Below are positions 7,221 through 10,145 of a stretch of 10,145 bases of DNA, one piece after another. Every line of letters starts with the position of its first letter. The stretch's first letter is position 1. Source of the stretch: JALSJK01 sp964530345 (GTDB lineage Bacteria > Pseudomonadota > Gammaproteobacteria > Methylococcales > Methylomonadaceae); the NCBI GenBank assembly GCA_964530345.1, contig CAZGYJ010000111.1:1-10145 (forward strand). Reading direction: 5' to 3'. The notes beneath the pieces were generated by a model. It was not told the DNA's origin and did no database searches. It saw nothing but the letters and a program-made list of their open reading frames with translations. The translations under genes were made by a program, and so were the position numbers.

Positions 7221-7865
7221 ATGAAAAAAACAGTATTATTAATTTTCCTGATTTTTCTTACAAACTGCAAAGATACTTCGCAATCCGCTGACAGCCAGTC
7301 TGTTTTGGATTACCTCAACGGAAATATTGGCAATGTCGAAATCTGCTTAAAAGATCAGGAATTCCGCTTTCCCGATGTGATTGTCGCTCCAAAATATAAT
7401 GGTAAAGGCCTGGCCCAACTCGATGCACTAGTCATTGCTGGCTTGCTTCATGAAACCGAAGAAACCGTCAGTGATGCTGATATTGCTCCAAAATATATCT
7501 ACCATTACAAACGTCATCATCAAATGGAGCGTAAAACGTTTTACCTGACTGATCTGGGCTTGAAATTTTATCGAACAAACAAGAATGTTGGATATTTCTG
7601 CTATGGACGACCAGAAGAGATTAAAATTGAACAACTAAATCCGGCTAAAAATGGACAAGGCGAACTTATTCTGAACACTACGTTTTTTTACCATATCAAG
7701 ATTAATCCTGAGGCAACGTGGATTTCCAACTCATGGATTCAACGGGAGTTTCCTCAAGTCAATCAAATATCAAAAAGGCAAACAGCCCGTCAACAATTCA
7801 TCAAGATTAACAAGAATTCAATAAAACCAGTTCCATCTGGGATAGTAAATAATCGTTATTGGTAA
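7221..7865 (+). CDS. Putative lipoprotein of unknown function
   Basis: This 214-residue protein begins with a short lipoprotein signal peptide, MKKTVLLIFLIFLTNC, whose lipobox LTNC would make Cys16 the lipidated residue; Asn at -1 is uncommon but tolerated. The mature part has a central segment AQLDALVIAGLL (65-76) and YLTDLGLKFY (108-117) followed by FCYG (126-129). This spacing of an ALV-AGLL helix, an L-T-x-x-G turn and FCYG recurs in small envelope proteins of Gammaproteobacteria that have no named function. The C-terminal 35 residues are polar and basic. An upstream ATG at 7200 and a longer frame back to 7062 exist, but the signal peptide supports 7221; no strong ribosome site is seen. 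It is divergent from the ABC operon and ends 28 bp before the recognisable part of repeat copy 3. It is not homologous to anything I can name with confidence. Confidence 0.78.
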   Translation: MKKTVLLIFLIFLTNCKDTSQSADSQSVLDYLNGNIGNVEICLKDQEFRFPDVIVAPKYNGKGLAQLDALVIAGLLHETEETVSDADIAPKYIYHYKRHHQMERKTFYLTDLGLKFYRTNKNVGYFCYGRPEEIKIEQLNPAKNGQGELILNTTFFYHIKINPEATWISNSWIQREFPQVNQISKRQTARQQFIKINKNSIKPVPSGIVNNRYW

Positions 7866-7893
7866 AATTAACCGGAATCCGTGACCTCACTAC

Positions 7894-8004
7894 GGAAGAA
7901 GTGTATGTGTCATGGATGACACGATCAAGCCTACAGGGACATATTTACGGCGTCTTCTGGAATAAGTTACTGATATTGAGCCTATAAATACGCTGAATAG
8001 TTGC
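7894..8004 (-). repeat. MITE-like repeat, copy 3 (inverted, one arm degenerate)
   Basis: Read on the minus strand, this 111-bp stretch matches 4071-4181 of the complete element at about 100 of 111 positions, including the terminal GCAACTATTCAGCGTATTTA and the core hairpin (7906-7923). Beyond the shared CTTCTTCC the second arm is not recognisable: the expected 54 bp would run back into the last codons of the lipoprotein gene. Only ATCCGTGAC near 7877-7885 faintly resembles it. No 8-bp duplication was found; the bases after the intact end are TTAAATTT. It lies between convergent genes, where it may fold in transcripts from either side. Confidence 0.82.
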
Positions 8005-8040
8005 TTAAATTTTAAAAAACAAGAACTACAATCTTACTCT

Positions 8041-8055
8041 CCATAATGTTTATGG
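8041..8055. other. Small hairpin between convergent genes
   Basis: CCATAA-TGT-TTATGG is a perfect 6-bp inverted repeat with a 3-nt loop, 20 bp beyond the stop of the DUF4105 gene. It is AT-rich and has no T-tract on either strand, so calling it a terminator would be speculative. Confidence 0.2.
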
Positions 8056-8074
8056 ATAATACGCAAGCTTTCAT

Positions 8075-10009
8075 TTAGAAGTAGAACTGCCAGGACAATC
8101 CCGCAGTAAAAAATGTGTGCCCAAATTCCCTGGTTTTTCCAATATTAATAAGTACAGCATTATTCACGTTAAGGCTGATTCTTTGTCTAACCCCAAAACG
8201 GTAACTTGTCTGCGTAATACCCTGAAAATATCTCATAATTTGACCGTAAAAACCCAGTTGCCAAGAATTTGTTATTGCCGTATTAGCCGTCACGCGACCT
8301 CCTCCAGCCAAAGCTGCATACTGATTAAATTCACTACTAATTTTAGCGTTAACATTGGCAAAAAATGAAACCAGAGTATCTTCCCAAAACAAATAACTTA
8401 TCCCCAAGCCAACTTTAAAATCTCCCATTAAGGGCCGATTATCCTCATCAAAACGGTAGCGTTTAACTGCCACCGAAACTTCCCAGGAAAAAGGTTGAAT
8501 AAAATTATTATATTCAGGTGTTGAAACAATGTTTACCAGATCAATACCTTCAAACTGAACACGTTCCTTGTTTAAATAAAAACGAATCGCCGGTTTAAAA
8601 AATTCCAGCTGTGATCCTTTGATATAGCCACTGGATGGATCAAACGCATCATGATAGGCCCAACGAAAATCTAGTTGTAAAAATTGCAAAGGATCTTCAA
8701 ACCCATATCGAAAACCAATTCGATGGCCGCTATGCCCCTGATCAGGACGATAACGTGGAGGAATAATTTCAGGCTGCTGAGGTCTTAAAGAAAGCTGGCT
8801 ACGAGCAGTCAGTAATTCATGCAAAATGGATGGTTGCTGCGTTTTCTGTGCAAACAACCCCAAATTCAAATGTGGCCTGTTTTTCTTACTTGCAGATTCA
8901 AGATATGCAGCATACTCATAGGCTAACTCAAGAATTTTTGTCCTGCTTTGCAAACTTCTTTTGCTGAAATTTTCATTAGTAATAGTCACTTCACCCACTG
9001 CCAATTGCCTCACTATAGCCTGCTCGTTCCAGGTTAGTTGACTGGCTCGAGTTACAATATTTTGTCGAGCAGATGGTCTAAAATTGACTTTTTTTAACAA
9101 ACCAGGAATTTTAGTAACAGCCCGGACAGTTTCAGCAGGAGCAGCATCCCATCGGAATTGGCTGGCCAGGTCAAGCGATGGCCTGGCTGCTTGCAAAAGC
9201 ATAAGCAACTGGAATGCACAATTTTCATCAATAAAATAATAATCGGAATAAACAGGTAATAACTCCCATAGATGCAGCAGCAGCGAACGAACTTCATTTT
9301 CATTAAAAGCCAGTTGATATTCCCAGATATCCCTGCTTTCGATGTCGCTATATTCTTTGACCCGATCATAATACGGCGTCATGCTAAACCTTCCCTGATA
9401 CCCCCCTAGTAACCCTTTCAGGGCGAATCCTAAACCCCTTTCGCGTTCAGAACGAGCCGCATAACTAACCGTCCATGCCAATAAATCCGGCCACTTTTTT
9501 CCTTTCCGGTCAAATCTCAGAAAAGTATGTCCGAACATGGATGCAGGACTATTTAAAACAGATACCGGAAAAACCAACGTTACTCCGCCAGCATTAATAT
9601 TTTTTAACCAGCTTTCAAGTTTTGAGCAATTAATGGAAGGTAAACGTTGTCTATTAATTCCCAATTCTTTAATTAACCAAGCAGCTCTAGCAGGAAATTG
9701 GCAAATAATGGATGTTTGAGGCTTAATTTCTGATTTGAACAGATGCCTTAAAGTAGCCTCCAGTTCGGCTTGAGGTGATTGTTTACCTTCTGGCGATAAA
9801 AAAAAGCCTTGATCATCAACCAGACTGGTAACATTTTTTCCGATAATTGCGGGAGAATAATGAATTAATACTTGCCAACCCTGATGCTTCCAAAGCTGTT
9901 TAATTCTGACTTCGGTTATCAGTTGTTGGAGATAAGTTTCATTAGCAAGAACGAAACCACTGCAAAAAAACAAACCAATAGTAATGAATAATTGGGTACG
10001 AAACCCCAT
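8075..10009 (-). CDS. Lnb/DUF4105 periplasmic domain protein with C-terminal outer-membrane barrel
   Basis: This 644-residue protein has a signal peptide (1-22, MGFRTQLFITIGLFFCSGFVLA). Residues about 130-310 are the Lnb N-terminal periplasmic (DUF4105) domain: VLNSPASMFGHTFLRFD with His161, and YYFIDENCAFQLL with Cys264. A His before a Cys preceded by Asn is the arrangement of circularly permuted papain-like NlpC/P60 relatives, so a thiol hydrolase or amidase activity is inferred; no activity is shown here. Residues about 25-125 form an N-terminal region of unclear fold. From about 420 the sequence alternates polar and hydrophobic residues in strand-length runs and ends in WQFYF, as in outer-membrane barrels. 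It is therefore probably an outer-membrane protein with a periplasmic catalytic-like domain. The start is set by the signal peptide; no good ribosome site precedes it. Substrate and role are unknown. Confidence 0.85.
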   Translation of the reverse strand: MGFRTQLFITIGLFFCSGFVLANETYLQQLITEVRIKQLWKHQGWQVLIHYSPAIIGKNVTSLVDDQGFFLSPEGKQSPQAELEATLRHLFKSEIKPQTSIICQFPARAAWLIKELGINRQRLPSINCSKLESWLKNINAGGVTLVFPVSVLNSPASMFGHTFLRFDRKGKKWPDLLAWTVSYAARSERERGLGFALKGLLGGYQGRFSMTPYYDRVKEYSDIESRDIWEYQLAFNENEVRSLLLHLWELLPVYSDYYFIDENCAFQLLMLLQAARPSLDLASQFRWDAAPAETVRAVTKIPGLLKKVNFRPSARQNIVTRASQLTWNEQAIVRQLAVGEVTITNENFSKRSLQSRTKILELAYEYAAYLESASKKNRPHLNLGLFAQKTQQPSILHELLTARSQLSLRPQQPEIIPPRYRPDQGHSGHRIGFRYGFEDPLQFLQLDFRWAYHDAFDPSSGYIKGSQLEFFKPAIRFYLNKERVQFEGIDLVNIVSTPEYNNFIQPFSWEVSVAVKRYRFDEDNRPLMGDFKVGLGISYLFWEDTLVSFFANVNAKISSEFNQYAALAGGGRVTANTAITNSWQLGFYGQIMRYFQGITQTSYRFGVRQRISLNVNNAVLINIGKTREFGHTFFTAGLSWQFYF

Positions 10010-10081
10010 GAATCAGAAAAAATTCATTGCAAACTGAATTTCCATGCCTTGGCAAGCGAAAAACCTAACTAATTCCGATAA

Positions 10082-10144
10082 TTAAAGATGACTAGTCAAG
10101 TGTTTCAAATGTCTTACTAATTGCTCCGGTGTCGTTTCATCATC
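10082..10144 (-). CDS. Probable 3' end of an unidentified gene (partial)
   Basis: On the minus strand an open frame enters from the window edge and reads DDETTPEQLVRHLKHLTSHL before TAA (10084-10082). The charged, helix-like composition looks like a genuine protein C-terminus, and it lies on the same strand 72 bp upstream of the DUF4105 gene. Only 20 residues are visible, so neither identity nor reality is certain. Confidence 0.4.
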   Translation of the reverse strand, partial: DDETTPEQLVRHLKHLTSHL

Positions 10145-10145
10145 A

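Noticed and set aside
8117..8368. 83-codon plus-strand open frame
   Set aside because: It is antisense to the barrel region of the DUF4105 gene and has no ribosome site or domain.
9094..9369. 91-codon minus-strand open frame
   Set aside because: It is an alternate frame inside the DUF4105 gene, just where the catalytic-like Cys motif is encoded in the correct frame.

Overview
The window looks like chromosomal DNA of an AT-rich gammaproteobacterium (about 40% GC by eye). It has a BamA with five POTRA domains, an elongation factor P of the lysine-34 type, and both lysylation enzymes EpmA and EpmB, a combination typical of Gammaproteobacteria. The genus cannot be read from the sequence. There are no rRNA, tRNA, CRISPR or phage genes and no full insertion sequence.

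Layout. Positions 1-104 hold part of a small palindromic repeat. Positions 124-4043 are a leftward block: efp, then epmA (joined by a TAATG stop/start overlap), then bamA after 96 bp with its own candidate promoter. Positions 4071-4235 are a complete 165-bp copy of the repeat, in the divergent gap between efp and the rightward epmB (4346-5353). epmB converges on, and overlaps by 4 bp, a leftward two-gene ABC exporter: permease 6264-7085 and ATPase 5350-6267, coupled by ATGA. A rightward lipoprotein gene of unknown function (7221-7865) diverges from the permease. A third, inverted repeat copy (7894-8004) separates it from a leftward gene for a Lnb/DUF4105 periplasmic protease-like protein with a predicted outer-membrane barrel (8075-10009). 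The last 64 bases probably hold the 3' end of another leftward gene.

Function. Efp, EpmA and EpmB form the EF-P beta-lysylation route: EpmB makes (R)-beta-lysine, EpmA attaches it to Lys34 of EF-P, and modified EF-P relieves ribosome stalling at polyproline. BamA inserts outer-membrane barrels. The ABC pair, the lipoprotein and the DUF4105 protein are envelope-associated with unknown substrates.

The most unusual content is the repeat family. Three copies share a 50-bp core. The complete copy has imperfect terminal inverted repeats beginning GTAAC and an exact 8-bp flanking direct repeat (TTTAATTT), as expected of a MITE moved by an IS66-like transposase. It ends 27 bp upstream of the efp start codon, so efp is probably transcribed from inside or across it. 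Copies 1 and 2 are in direct orientation and bracket bamA-epmA-efp.
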